A stretch of 64,000 nt of DNA from Microbulbifer agarilyticus (GCF_001999945.1 NZ_CP019650.1:372001-436000); one strand, 5' to 3'; positions 20,701-28,983 are shown, numbered from the stretch's first letter. The notes: generated by a model from the sequence alone, not told the origin. Translations and numbers: made by a program.

Positions 20701-23700
20701 CCAGCTGGGCACTTACTGACAGCGCCAGCATCGTGAATCACGGCGCTCTGGCCGTTCAGGATATTAATATTCTGTCTGGTGGCAACGGTACCCTCACAGG
20801 CCACAGTGACGGTCATAGTTTTACCATTACCGGCGACAATGCACTGGATGTTGGCAGCCTGCAATTCTCCGGTATCAGTAGTGTCAACGCGGATACCGTA
20901 GCAGCGGACTCCATCACTGCGATTGCCGCAGTGATACTCGGTGACAGTGATGGTGCACTTTCCACAAATGAAATTGCCTTTACCGGCATCGACAGCGCGA
21001 GTGCCACCACATTGAATGGTGCAGACTCTGGGAACACTTACGCGCTTGCCGCAAGTGGTGCGCTCGATGTGGCCGGTATCAGCTTTACCGGACTGACTGC
21101 GGTCAATGCCGGCAGCGGCAGTGATATCGTCAACTCTCGCGCAAACCAAAATTATGTGTTGAACACTGGCGGCAGTATTCAACATGAAGATATTGCATTC
21201 AGCGGTGTCGAGTCGTTTGCAGGTACCAATGCAGATTTGGACGCAAGTAACTTGAGTGGGGACCTGCAGCTTACCGGTAACGCCGGCGAGGTCAGCACGG
21301 GTAGTGCCACCTTTAGTGGCTTGGATTCCGCCACGGCGAGTAGTTTGCTCGGGGATGTCGATGGCAACACGGTATCAGTGATCGACAACGATACCGTCGA
21401 TGCTCTCTCCATGTTGATTAACGGCGTTGCCGATGTCACGGTTACTAACGGCGGTACTGTCAATGGCGCCGATGGGCTCGCCTGGCTGTTGGTCGATAAC
21501 AATACGGCCACGAATAACGGGATTGCCTTCCACGGATTCACAAACCTTGTTGCCGAAAATGCTGGCCTTACCGGGACCACAGGTGACGACACCTTTGTCC
21601 TGACCGGTGATGCCGACAATCTTTCCGTTGGCTACAGCGCAATGACATTCACCGGGCTCAATGCTGTGGATGGCAATGGTGCTACCAGTGGTGATCACCT
21701 GGATGCCAGTGCCTTCGGCGATGCCCTCACACTTACCGGTAGCGACAATGCGCTACAGGCTGGAACAAATCTCACGCTAAGCGATATCGCGACCGCTTCT
21801 CTTGCCGAGCTTATCGGTCACGATGGTGACGATACGTTTACGGTAACAGGTAGTGGCACCATCACCACCGCAGGCATGTCCATCTCTGACATTGTCTCGG
21901 TTAGCGGTGCCGGCACAGATGTTAATGGCGTTAATACGCTGGTGGCGGATGGCACTGCTCAATTACTGGAAGAGGGTAACGGTGCAAACGCCGTCAGTTA
22001 TGCGCTCAATGGTGATATTCGGTTTTACGACATAGGAAGAATTCTCGCTGAACTAGTGGAGGCCACAGATGGCGATGACCTGTTGGCGTTTACTGATGCG
22101 GGTAATGTGACGGTCAACGGAGTGGAAGTTGGCTCTTCTACTTTTGTTGATGCACGGGCTGGCAACGATACTGTTACTGGCTTGAGTGGTCAGGACTGGT
22201 TATTGCAAGGCGAAAGCAGTGCCGTAAATAACGGGGTCACATTCGACAATGTCGAAATACTGCTGGCTCAGGATGCCAACCTGGTGGGGAGCGGCTCTGC
22301 GGATGCCTTCACTCTGAACAGTGATGGCAGTTTGAGTGTAGGCCTAATAACTGTCAGTGGCATGTTGCAGGTGCTGGGTGATACGGGTAGCGATACCCTT
22401 GATGCTACAGGATTTTCCAGCGGTCTCACGTTGACATCCACCGCAGATGTATTGAGTGCCGATGGTTTACGTTTCAGCGGCATAGAATCTGTCGAGGTAG
22501 CCAGTCTCACCGGTACCGACGGTGCTGAGCAATTTAGCCTTGAGAGTGACGGCACTGTGACTGCAGACACTGTGCGTTTTAGCGGTGTCACTTCACTGAA
22601 CGGTGCCGGGGGTGAAGACAGTTTCAACAGTACTGCGGCCGAGGACTGGTTGCTCACTTCCGATGTCGCCCAGGTTAATCATGGTGGTCTGTCACTAATA
22701 CGGGTAGAGAATCTGGCCGGGGGCAGTGGCCGGCTTCAAGGTGATGCTTCCGGCCATGTTTTCTCGGTAATGGCTGACAATGCTCTTAGCGTAGGTGATA
22801 TGAGCTTCGCCGGAGTCAGCAGTGTGGACGCGGCCTCGGGCGAGGATAGTGTTGAAGCGCTGGATGTAATTACCTTGACCGGTAATAGCGGGGCCTTTAA
22901 CACCAGCGAAATCGCATTTACCGGCATTGAGTCCGCAGTCGCCCAATCGCTTATCGGCAGTACCGGCGCTGACACCTTCGAGTTGTCCGGTAGTGGGGCT
23001 CTCTCTATTTTTGGTATCGCCTTCAGTGGGCTTTCCAGTGTTGATGCCAGTGGTGGCAATGATGAAGTCATCTCACGATCTGGTTTGGGTTATGCATTGG
23101 ACGGAGACAATCGTGTACAGCATGAAGGCATTGTTCTTACCGGCGCCGAACAATTCACCGGCACATCCGCTGCACTTGATATCACCGGCCAAGCCAGTGC
23201 GGAAATCGTCGGGGAAGGAGCGGTGTTTGCGGGAGGCGCGTCCTTTAGCGGTATAGACGCCCTGAGTCTGCAAGATCCCGATACCGACCTGCAAGTTTGG
23301 AATGGCGTTTCCCTGGTTGGAAACGGTTCTGTTGTTAGCGGTGGTGTTGATGTGTCCGGGGTAACGACGGTCTCAGGCACGGATGTGCTTACTGGAACCA
23401 GTGGCGATGATGTCTTCACCGTGCAGGCAAACAATTCTCTGTCTGCCAGCGGTATTCTTTTTAGTGATGTAAACACCATTAGTGCAGGTGTCGGTGAAGA
23501 TACGGTTGTTGGGCTCTCTGGTAGCGACTGGGAGTTGTTGGGAAGCTCTGGTTCCCTGTCCCACAGCTCAATGACATTTGATGCTGTCGAGCTGGCACAA
23601 AATGGTAGCGGGCATGTGATCGGCGCTGACTCCGGCAGTCTCTTCGCGGTAGCGGCTGATGGAACGCTGCGGGTCGACAGTATTGCGTTTAGTGGTGTTA

Positions 23701-25883
23701 ACAGTGTTGCTGCCGGAACTGGTGCCGACAGTGTGAGTAGCGCGTCCGCAGGCAACTGGGTATTGGGTGATGCCGATGGCAGCGCGGCGATTTCCGATAT
23801 CGCGTTTTCCGGGATCGAAGTGGTGACCACCGAATCTGCGCTGGTAGATGGTACCCAGAACAGCATTGTCGAAACTTATGAATTAAGTGCCGACGGTAAT
23901 ACGCTCAGTGTGCTGGATATCCTGTTTGAAAGTGTTTCTGAGGTTATATCTGGTAGCGAAGCGGGCGACCAGGTCGCCAGTGCCGCCAGCAATTGGCAGG
24001 TGGATGCTTCGGGCTCGGTAACAGCCAATGGCGTTCTCTTTGATGGTGTCGATCAGGTTGTGGCGCAAAACGCCGGCCTGGGTGGTACCAGCGGTGATGA
24101 AGAGTTTGTCCTGACCGGATTGGATGGCGGCGTGCAGGTTGGAGGTGTCGAATTTAGTGGTATTGAATCCGTCGCCGGAAGTGGCGGCAACGATACCCTT
24201 GTGGGCACCGACGGTAGTGAGACGCTTGTTCTGGATGCTTCCGGTGATATGACGGTGGCAGGAACCGTGTTTACCGGTATTGGTCGTGTGGACACCGCCG
24301 GAGGTGAGGACATCGTCACCGGTGGCAATGGACGTTGGACCTCCGCTACGCAGGATTCTGCTCTGATCGAAAATTCTGCGGTGGCGCAGCTCGATAGCAT
24401 CTCAGTAATTTTCGAAAATCTGGAGCAGGTTAGCGATACCGGTATCTATAGCGGTCCGGACTTCTCTGCGGATTATGCATTGTCCGGGCCCGCGCTCCTG
24501 ACCATGGGCGGAGTGAGCTTCACAGGTGTGGAGTCGATAGTCGCAGGCAGTGGCAGTGACACTCTTTACGGTATGGACGCAATACTCTCGTGGACGCTTG
24601 GTGATGGCGGCAACACGGTTTCTAACGAGCAGTTTGCTGTTGCATTCAGTGGCTTCGAACATGTTGTGGCTGGTGCCGCAGAAGATACTTTTTATCTTGA
24701 AGGTGGCGCCTTTACCTCGGTAAGTACCGGCGCGGGTAATGATGTTGTTTATATGAGCGGCACTTTGCTGGATAGCTTGGTACTGGGCGCCGGCGATGAT
24801 CTGGTACAGCTGCTCAGCGACAGCGAACCTACCGTGTTGTCCGCAGGTGCTGGCAGTGACCGCTTGGAAGTGTATCTCACCGAGCAAAGCTGGCAGATCA
24901 ATGGTGAATCCACTGCGCAAAATGCCGTTGGCAATTTCTCATTCAGCGGCTTTGAGCAGCTGGCAGATACCACCGGGGGCCTGAGCCTTGTGTCCAATCA
25001 GCAGTTGGATTTCACCGTAGCTGATTCGGGGGCAGGTATTAACTTTAGTGCCGCAGGTATGACGCTGGAGTATGACCCGGTAGGTGACCTGTCTCTGACC
25101 AGTGCAAGTCGCGAAACCATCGGCGGTTCGTTGCTGGCGGAGAATGTCGAATTTAACCTTGCGGGGGATCTGGACATCGAGGCCGATGTGCAGTCACTGT
25201 ACCTGAGCTCTAGCGACATCGATATCAATGTGTCTATCGTCGCCAATGAAGACCTGTTGATCGACCAGGTTGACGTCGGCCGCGGCAGCGTTTCGCTGAC
25301 CAGTGCAAACTTTGGCTCACTGACTGCGGAAACCTTCGGCGACACACATATTACAGCTGCGACCATTCAGCTGGGTAGCGATCTGCAGCGCTGGGGCAGC
25401 ATCGGTACCGAGATAAATCCTCTGCGTATGGATGCCAGCCAGTCGGTAGATATTGTTGCGCTGAGTTATTTTGAGCCGGCCTTTGTTGGGCGGCAGCCGG
25501 AGTTCACTGCCACCGGGGACCAGTTGGAATCTGTCGCTGGTGCGCAGACTGCCCAGGGGCTTAAATCGGTTATTCAAAACCCCGTGGATGATATTGCTCA
25601 GTTGGATCCGGGAATTTTCAGCGAGGTAACCCCCTACAGTCTTGGTATCGATGCATTGAACCTGCCGGAAGTGCGCTTGCATGGCGGTGAGCTTTTGCCA
25701 ATGGGTGACGCTGAAGAGGATGACGAGCAACGTGAGAAGCGTGAACAGCGTGAGAGGGGCGCGGCGTTAAATCGGGAAATTGGCGCTCCGAAAGCTGCGC
25801 AGCAGGAGAATGCCATGCTGCCACCTCCGTTGCTGGAGAGTGCAATGGCTACGGGTAGCGCCAGTGTGGTAGGTGGCCGCTAG
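14745..25883 (+). CDS. Giant TpsA exoprotein (filamentous haemagglutinin-type adhesin) with RTX-like repeats
   Basis: This 3,712-residue protein is probably a secreted or surface adhesin. It starts at GTG with GGAGG 14 bases upstream. The signal peptide ends near A-Y-A-A-S. The TPS secretion domain includes R-Y-G-E-I-D-W-D-N-F-D-I and INPRGVMF at 122-129. Most of the rest is short repeats of the form L-x-G-T-x-G-x-D-x-F/T-L with F-x-G-I/V-x-S-V, many with G-G-x-G-x-D cores like RTX nonapeptides; the clearest are G-A-G-N-D, G-A-G-D-D and G-A-G-S-D near 3,328-3,380. Three long near-identical segments begin at residues 661, 1188 and 1831. The C-terminus is Arg/Glu-rich, then Pro-containing. No cysteine-rich or toxin (CdiA-CT) end is visible and no small immunity gene follows. 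Confidence 0.92.
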   Translation: MNDIMNTKKNILSNAIKIVCLGLYAGQGAYAASGTADVIAHTESVTVEDNVDPYDTKVTISTRYGEIDWDNFDIGNGESIHFDFSQVGDGEFSSSHLVINRVLNAESSILGTMSSDGHVVLINPRGVMFSESSTVDVAALTVSGIASSVSYVDGDGVLQQSSDVDYGTVSENGSVSNLGNITAQSGGVTLIGNSVHNLKDTIDNTEYTGSITATRGTINMIGAGQASISIGQDGLVSVAVESQALESELGLDAAVLNDGILQGANVIIEARVADDLFTHAVNNTGTITASGIDVAGGTIKLSASSASDGVSGSILNEGRIESATGAVSSDHISISGDTVTLGATSELVADATLNEDGGTVFVSATNALNLGGSISAIGNGTGFSGGSVTTRVDGQLGITDGDFSVATTGQDTTGGDWRIGASAITVENNSADNIDGAVVEAALGSNAELILDAENGSVVIDDDVVWTTNSELILEASESVSVAQKSNGQPSQSNHVIGGDAAGILSVSAVDGFTNAGSVDVTGFELSLGVTSDTGGAAPQDLVTAELGEITSESTIKVEVVNGTYGIDVTQIQGLALFEIDDQVPADDPVTFIGSDGVVVNAVESVSIQGASRIVATDFSLHGSEGDDAFALTGDGVVYENVTFDGVTAVDALGGTDAMVGSGSDWAIQDASTLTSDGISFTGLTSLDANGADLLGTTGNESFTLNVDGSVDFAGTTISALTRVDGNGGTDSLTATAYVDGLALSDTAGELTAGTLTFASITNAAVATLTGTSGVEQFALDNSVNLTLDGTSFVFTDVTSLIGGGGADTFASTASTSWTLTDSASIVNHGALAVQDINILSGGNGTLTGHSDGHSFTITGDNALDVGSLQFFGISSVNADTVAADSITAIAAVTLGDSDGALSTNEIAFTGIDSASATTLNGTDSGNTYALTGSGALDVAGISFTGLTAVNAGSGSDIVNSRASQNYVLNAGGSIQHEDIAFSGVESFAGTNADLDASNLSGDLQLTDNAGEASTGSTTFSGLDSATASSLRGDLGNNEVAVINSTTVNVLSMSINGVADVTATNGGTVNGADGLAWLLVDPDSASNNGIEFHGFTDLVGVNAGLVGTTGDDTFSLSGDVDNIAVASNSMVFTGVTAVDGNGALNGDQLDASSFTDALTLTGIANTIQAGNGFIFSNINSATAGSLIGSGSDWAIQDASTLTSDGISFTGLTSLDANGAGLLGTTGNESFTLNVDGSVDFAGTTISALTRVDGNGGTDSLTATAYVDGLALSDTAGELTAGTLTLAGITNAAVATLTGTSGVEQFALDNSGNLTLDGTSFVFTDVTSLIGGGGADTFASTASTSWALTDSASIVNHGALAVQDINILSGGNGTLTGHSDGHSFTITGDNALDVGSLQFSGISSVNADTVAADSITAIAAVILGDSDGALSTNEIAFTGIDSASATTLNGADSGNTYALAGSGALDVAGISFNGLTAVNAGSGSDIVNSRANQNYVLNAGGSIQHEDIAFSGVESFAGTNADLDASNLSGDLQLTGNAGEVSTGSATFSGLDSATASSLLGDVDGNTVAVIDSDTVDVLSILINGVADVTVTNGGTVNGADGLAWLLVDNNTATNNGIAFHGFTNLVAENAGLTGTTGDDTFVLTGDADNLSVGYSAMTFTGLNAVDGNGATSGDHLNASAFGDALSLTGSDNTLQVGTDVILTNIDTASIANLLGTAGNDAFAVTDAGVVSIYGLSIDGLDGVTGGGGSDSLSSTSTLELIDSTQVALVDSDENQLVVFDGLSQLSAQTLLGTDATDNLQYNLNNNLVVNGYELLSITAVDTRGGADAMVGSGSDWAIQDASTLTSDGISFTGLTSLDANGADLLGTTGNESFTLNIDGSVDFAGTTISALTRVDGNGGTDSLTATAYVDGLALSDTAGELTAGTLTLAGITNAAVATLTGTSGVEQFALDNSGNLTLDGTSFVFTDVTSLIGGGGADTFASTATTSWALTDSASIVNHGALAVQDINILSGGNGTLTGHSDGHSFTITGDNALDVGSLQFSGISSVNADTVAADSITAIAAVILGDSDGALSTNEIAFTGIDSASATTLNGADSGNTYALAASGALDVAGISFTGLTAVNAGSGSDIVNSRANQNYVLNTGGSIQHEDIAFSGVESFAGTNADLDASNLSGDLQLTGNAGEVSTGSATFSGLDSATASSLLGDVDGNTVSVIDNDTVDALSMLINGVADVTVTNGGTVNGADGLAWLLVDNNTATNNGIAFHGFTNLVAENAGLTGTTGDDTFVLTGDADNLSVGYSAMTFTGLNAVDGNGATSGDHLDASAFGDALTLTGSDNALQAGTNLTLSDIATASLAELIGHDGDDTFTVTGSGTITTAGMSISDIVSVSGAGTDVNGVNTLVADGTAQLLEEGNGANAVSYALNGDIRFYDIGRILAELVEATDGDDLLAFTDAGNVTVNGVEVGSSTFVDARAGNDTVTGLSGQDWLLQGESSAVNNGVTFDNVEILLAQDANLVGSGSADAFTLNSDGSLSVGLITVSGMLQVLGDTGSDTLDATGFSSGLTLTSTADVLSADGLRFSGIESVEVASLTGTDGAEQFSLESDGTVTADTVRFSGVTSLNGAGGEDSFNSTAAEDWLLTSDVAQVNHGGLSLIRVENLAGGSGRLQGDASGHVFSVMADNALSVGDMSFAGVSSVDAASGEDSVEALDVITLTGNSGAFNTSEIAFTGIESAVAQSLIGSTGADTFELSGSGALSIFGIAFSGLSSVDASGGNDEVISRSGLGYALDGDNRVQHEGIVLTGAEQFTGTSAALDITGQASAEIVGEGAVFAGGASFSGIDALSLQDPDTDLQVWNGVSLVGNGSVVSGGVDVSGVTTVSGTDVLTGTSGDDVFTVQANNSLSASGILFSDVNTISAGVGEDTVVGLSGSDWELLGSSGSLSHSSMTFDAVELAQNGSGHVIGADSGSLFAVAADGTLRVDSIAFSGVNSVAAGTGADSVSSASAGNWVLGDADGSAAISDIAFSGIEVVTTESALVDGTQNSIVETYELSADGNTLSVLDILFESVSEVISGSEAGDQVASAASNWQVDASGSVTANGVLFDGVDQVVAQNAGLGGTSGDEEFVLTGLDGGVQVGGVEFSGIESVAGSGGNDTLVGTDGSETLVLDASGDMTVAGTVFTGIGRVDTAGGEDIVTGGNGRWTSATQDSALIENSAVAQLDSISVIFENLEQVSDTGIYSGPDFSADYALSGPALLTMGGVSFTGVESIVAGSGSDTLYGMDAILSWTLGDGGNTVSNEQFAVAFSGFEHVVAGAAEDTFYLEGGAFTSVSTGAGNDVVYMSGTLLDSLVLGAGDDLVQLLSDSEPTVLSAGAGSDRLEVYLTEQSWQINGESTAQNAVGNFSFSGFEQLADTTGGLSLVSNQQLDFTVADSGAGINFSAAGMTLEYDPVGDLSLTSASRETIGGSLLAENVEFNLAGDLDIEADVQSLYLSSSDIDINVSIVANEDLLIDQVDVGRGSVSLTSANFGSLTAETFGDTHITAATIQLGSDLQRWGSIGTEINPLRMDASQSVDIVALSYFEPAFVGRQPEFTATGDQLESVAGAQTAQGLKSVIQNPVDDIAQLDPGIFSEVTPYSLGIDALNLPEVRLHGGELLPMGDAEEDDEQREKREQRERGAALNREIGAPKAAQQENAMLPPPLLESAMATGSASVVGGR
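16725..17830 (+). repeat. TpsA segmental repeat, copy A
   Basis: It begins GGCAGCGGTAGCGACTGGGC and is nearly identical in DNA to the segments starting at 18306 and 20235 (offset to the next copy 1,581 bases, 527 codons). Homology to copy B fades after about 17830, where the sequence becomes S-L-R-G-D-L-G-N. Confidence 0.9.
18306..19830 (+). repeat. TpsA segmental repeat, copy B
   Basis: The start is identical to copy A. Copies B and C stay near identical for about 1.5 kb, longer than A with B, through the D-G-N-G-A-T-S-G-D-H-L block. The offset to copy C is 1,929 bases (643 codons), so all repeats stay in frame. Confidence 0.9.
20235..21760 (+). repeat. TpsA segmental repeat, copy C
   Basis: Copy C differs from copy B by scattered single-base changes only. 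A fourth, much more diverged copy with the same order of motifs can be followed from about 22285 to 23270, showing an older round of the same duplication. Confidence 0.88.
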
Positions 25884-25925
25884 TTGTTACCCGCTTCCCG
25901 AAGCGCAAAACAAGGAGCGAAAAAC

Positions 25926-25962
25926 AAAAAGGGGCCGACTCTTGCGAGTCGGCCCCTTTTTT
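25926..25962. terminator. Bidirectional terminator between tpsA and tRNA-Leu
   Basis: An 11-base stem GGGGCCGACTC/GAGTCGGCCCC with loop TTGC is flanked by A5 and T6. It can end the tpsA message and the opposing tRNA-Leu transcript. A near copy lies beside the second tRNA-Leu. Confidence 0.92.
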
Positions 25963-25967
25963 AAAGA

Positions 25968-26054
25968 TGGTGCCCAGGAGAAGACTTGAACTTCCACGAC
26001 CTTGCGGTCACTAGCACCTGAAGCTAGCGCGTCTACCAATTCCGCCACCTGGGC
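25968..26054 (-). tRNA. tRNA-Leu (anticodon CAG), copy 1
   Basis: This 87-base minus-strand gene encodes its CCA end. The acceptor stem is GCCCAGG/CCTGGGC, the D-arm contains GGTAGACGCG, the anticodon loop TTCAGGT gives CAG, and a long variable arm typical of class II tRNAs and a GTTCAAGTC T-loop are present. It reads CUG codons. It is identical to the copy at 29150-29236. Confidence 0.97.
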
Positions 26055-26084
26055 AAACAGCGCAATGCGCCGTTGAGGCTGCGC

Positions 26085-26112
26085 ACTATAGCCGTTTTTG
26101 GCAGGGTGTCAA
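26085..26112 (-). promoter_or_regulatory. Sigma-70 promoter of tRNA-Leu copy 1
   Basis: On the minus strand, TTGACA and TATAGT are separated by 16 bases, followed by a GC-rich discriminator (GCGCAGCC). This is the usual form of a growth-rate-controlled stable-RNA promoter. Confidence 0.8.
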
Positions 26113-26175
26113 TTGTCAGGTGTGACCGGTGAATCCCGTGATAGTTACCTGACGGCGGGGTTTGTTGTATTTTCT

Positions 26176-26190
26176 TGTAGTTAAATTACA
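26176..26190. promoter_or_regulatory. HexR-like operator upstream of ppc
   Basis: The 15-base palindrome TGTAGTTAAATTACA, inside longer arms TTCTTGTA/TACAAGAA, matches the published HexR form TGTARTWWWAYTACA. HexR is an RpiR-family repressor/activator of central carbon genes in gammaproteobacteria. The site lies 85 bases before the ppc ATG, which fits control of ppc by 2-keto-3-deoxy-6-phosphogluconate (inference). No hexR gene is in the window. Confidence 0.65.
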
Positions 26191-26274
26191 AGAATTTTGC
26201 CTGCAGCATCAAAATCTGGGCGGAAATATGTGAGAATACATTCCAGAAAGTAATTCGTCAGGGGGAGATATTCC

Positions 26275-28932
26275 ATGGACCAAGATCAAAATGCACCGTT
26301 GCGGGAAGATGTTCGCCTTCTCGGCGAAGAGCTGGGAAGCGTATTGCGCGGCCAGGCTGGCGAAGCATTGTTCGATACCGTGGAGACCATTCGCCAGGTC
26401 GCGGTGGAGAGCCGCGGCCAGGGTGAAATGCCTGTAGGTAAATTACGAGAGCTGCTCGATCCTCTGGATGATGAGACCCTGCTGGAAGTGGCTCGTGCCT
26501 TTAGCCAGTTCCTGAACCTCGCCAATATCGCCGAGTTGCGCCACCGCGAGCGCCTGCGTCGCCAGCACGAGCGTTTCCCTGGTGATCCGGATACCGACCG
26601 TGGCCTGCGTCAGGTGTTGGAAGAACTGAAGAAGTCCAACGTAGCCCCCGAGCAGGTTCGTCAGGTGCTGGCCGATTTGTCCGTGGAGCTGGTACTGACT
26701 GCACACCCGACCGAGGTGACGCGCCGCACCCTGATTCGCAAATACGACCAGATGGCGGATCTGTTGACCGGCCTCGATCGCCCGGATTGCACACCGGAAG
26801 AGGCCGAGCGCCTGCGCCGTCTGTTGCGCGAGCAGATGTTGTCGGCCTGGTGCACCGATGAAATCCGCCGCGAGCGCCCGACGCCGGTCGATGAGGCCAA
26901 GTGGGGCTTCGCCACCATCGAGCAGTCTCTATGGCAGGCAATCCCCCAGGGGATGCGCGAAATTGAAGACGAGCTGGCGCTCGCCGGTATTGAGCCGTTG
27001 CCCGCAGATTGGGTTCCTATTCGCTTTGCATCCTGGATGGGTGGTGACCGAGACGGTAACCCCAATGTCACCGCCAAGGTTACCCGTCGGGTCCTGAACC
27101 TGGCGCGCTGGATGGCGGCCGATCTATATCTGCGCGATGTGGAAAACCTCCTCGCAGACCTCTCCATGCACCGCGCCAGTGAAGAGTTGCTGGCGCACAC
27201 CGGGCCCAGCCACGAGCCCTACCGGTTGCTGTTGCGTGCGGTGCGCGATCGCCTGCGCAATACCCGTGAATTGATGGAAGCGCGCGTGAACGGTGCGGCG
27301 GAGCCTAAAGGGGAGGTGTATACCTCAAGTGACGAGTTGTATGAGCCTTTAAGCCTGATTGATCGCTCGCTGCGTGAAGTGGGGCTGGCGGCCATCGCTG
27401 GTGGGCAGTTGAAAGATACGCTGCGTCGCCTCAATGGTTTTGGCATCACTCTGTTGAAGCTGGATATTCGCCAGGAGTCCACCCGTCACGCCACGGCGAT
27501 CGACGCCGTCACCCGTTTCCTTGATCTCGGCAGTTATGCCGAATGGGGTGAGAAGGTAAAGCAGAAGTTTCTGCTGGAAGAATTGGAAAGTCGCCGCCCG
27601 CTGATCAACGGTGCCTTCTACCAGAGTGAGTTCTGTACTGACGAAGTGCGCGAGGTGCTCGATACCTGCAAGGTAATTGCGGAGCAGGGTTCAGAGGGTC
27701 TCGGTGCCTACGTCATTTCCATGGCTCGCACTTCCTCCGATGTGCTCGCAGTCATGCTGCTGCAAAAGATTGCTGGCGTGCGTGAGCCCATGCGCGTGGT
27801 GCCGCTGTTCGAGACGCTGGACGACTTGAACAATGCGTTCGACACCATGCATGCGCTGTTGGAAATCCCTTTCTACCGCGAGCGGGTTAAGGCGGGCCAG
27901 GAAGTGATGATCGGCTATTCCGATTCCGCCAAGGATGCCGGCTTCCTTGGTGCCGCTTGGGCGCAGTTCCGCGCGCAGGAAGCGCTCACTCGTATATTCA
28001 AGGAGCACGGGATTCCGTTGACCCTGTTCCACGGTCGCGGCGGTTCCATCTCCCGCGGTGGCTCTCCCACCCGCATGGCACTGATGTCGCAGCCGCCGGG
28101 CTCTGTAGCCGGGCGCATTCGCGTTACCGAGCAGGGAGAAATGATTCGCTTCAAATACGGGCGCCCATCGGTTGCCGCCTACAACCTGGAGCAATATATC
28201 GCTGCAACTCTGGAAGCGACGCTGCTGCCGCCGGCAGAGCCGCGCCCGGAATGGCGCGCGGAGATGGATCGATTGACTCAGGCCTCGGTGGGGGCGTATC
28301 GCGAAGTGGTGCGAGATGACCCGGCACTGGTGTCCTATCTGCGTACCGTTACTCCGGAAACCGAGCTCAGCCGCCTGGCGTTGGGCAGTCGCCCGGCGCG
28401 CCGCAAGCCCGGGGGTGGTGTGGAAACCCTGCGTGCAATTCCCTGGGTATTTGCCTGGACCCAGATGCGCCTGATGCTGCCGGCCTGGCTGGGTACTGGC
28501 GCGGCACTGGAAACCGGCCTGGAAAATGCGCCGGATACGCTGCGTACCATGAGCGAGCAGTGGCCCTTCTTTCAGACCGTGGTGGATATGCTGGAAATGG
28601 TACTGGCCAAGTCCGACACCCGCGTGGCCCTGTGGTACGAAGAGCGCCTTACCGACGACCCAGAGCTACAGCGCCTCGGCGTCGAGCTGCGCAGCCGCCT
28701 GGACCGCACCGTCGCGGCCCTGAGCGAATTAACTGGTCGCGAAAGTTTGCTGGATAACAACCCGGTGATGCGCTGGTCCATCCGCGTGCGCGACCCTTAT
28801 ACCGACCCGCTGCACTTGTTGCAGGCGGAATTGATGGCGCGTCTGCGTACCCGTGAGGAAGACCCGGTGCTGGAAAGTGCGCTGATGGTGACGATTGCGG
28901 GAATTGCGGCAGGTATGCGTAATACGGGTTAA
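26275..28932 (+). CDS. ppc: Phosphoenolpyruvate carboxylase
   Basis: It converts PEP and bicarbonate to oxaloacetate, replenishing the TCA cycle. The 885-residue length is close to the E. coli enzyme. Catalytic histidine H144 lies in VLTAHPTEVTRRT, the glycine-rich catalytic loop FHGRGGSISRGG is at about 585-596, and the invariant C-terminus M-R-N-T-G is intact. It starts at ATG after GGGGGAG and stands as a single gene between two tRNA-Leu genes. A HexR-like site lies upstream and a structured 3'-UTR element downstream. The loop has Ser where many homologues have Gly (S-I-S-R versus S-I-G-R), a conservative change. Confidence 0.97.
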   Translation: MDQDQNAPLREDVRLLGEELGSVLRGQAGEALFDTVETIRQVAVESRGQGEMPVGKLRELLDPLDDETLLEVARAFSQFLNLANIAELRHRERLRRQHERFPGDPDTDRGLRQVLEELKKSNVAPEQVRQVLADLSVELVLTAHPTEVTRRTLIRKYDQMADLLTGLDRPDCTPEEAERLRRLLREQMLSAWCTDEIRRERPTPVDEAKWGFATIEQSLWQAIPQGMREIEDELALAGIEPLPADWVPIRFASWMGGDRDGNPNVTAKVTRRVLNLARWMAADLYLRDVENLLADLSMHRASEELLAHTGPSHEPYRLLLRAVRDRLRNTRELMEARVNGAAEPKGEVYTSSDELYEPLSLIDRSLREVGLAAIAGGQLKDTLRRLNGFGITLLKLDIRQESTRHATAIDAVTRFLDLGSYAEWGEKVKQKFLLEELESRRPLINGAFYQSEFCTDEVREVLDTCKVIAEQGSEGLGAYVISMARTSSDVLAVMLLQKIAGVREPMRVVPLFETLDDLNNAFDTMHALLEIPFYRERVKAGQEVMIGYSDSAKDAGFLGAAWAQFRAQEALTRIFKEHGIPLTLFHGRGGSISRGGSPTRMALMSQPPGSVAGRIRVTEQGEMIRFKYGRPSVAAYNLEQYIAATLEATLLPPAEPRPEWRAEMDRLTQASVGAYREVVRDDPALVSYLRTVTPETELSRLALGSRPARRKPGGGVETLRAIPWVFAWTQMRLMLPAWLGTGAALETGLENAPDTLRTMSEQWPFFQTVVDMLEMVLAKSDTRVALWYEERLTDDPELQRLGVELRSRLDRTVAALSELTGRESLLDNNPVMRWSIRVRDPYTDPLHLLQAELMARLRTREEDPVLESALMVTIAGIAAGMRNTG

Positions 28933-28983
28933 GAGCTTGTTAGTAATTGTTTGAAGTTAAATGCTAGGGAATTGGCGCCGGCT

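Noticed and set aside
14745..25883. Contact-dependent inhibition (CdiA) toxin
   Set aside because: No C-terminal toxin-like variable domain or pretoxin motif is seen and no immunity gene follows; a tRNA gene comes next.
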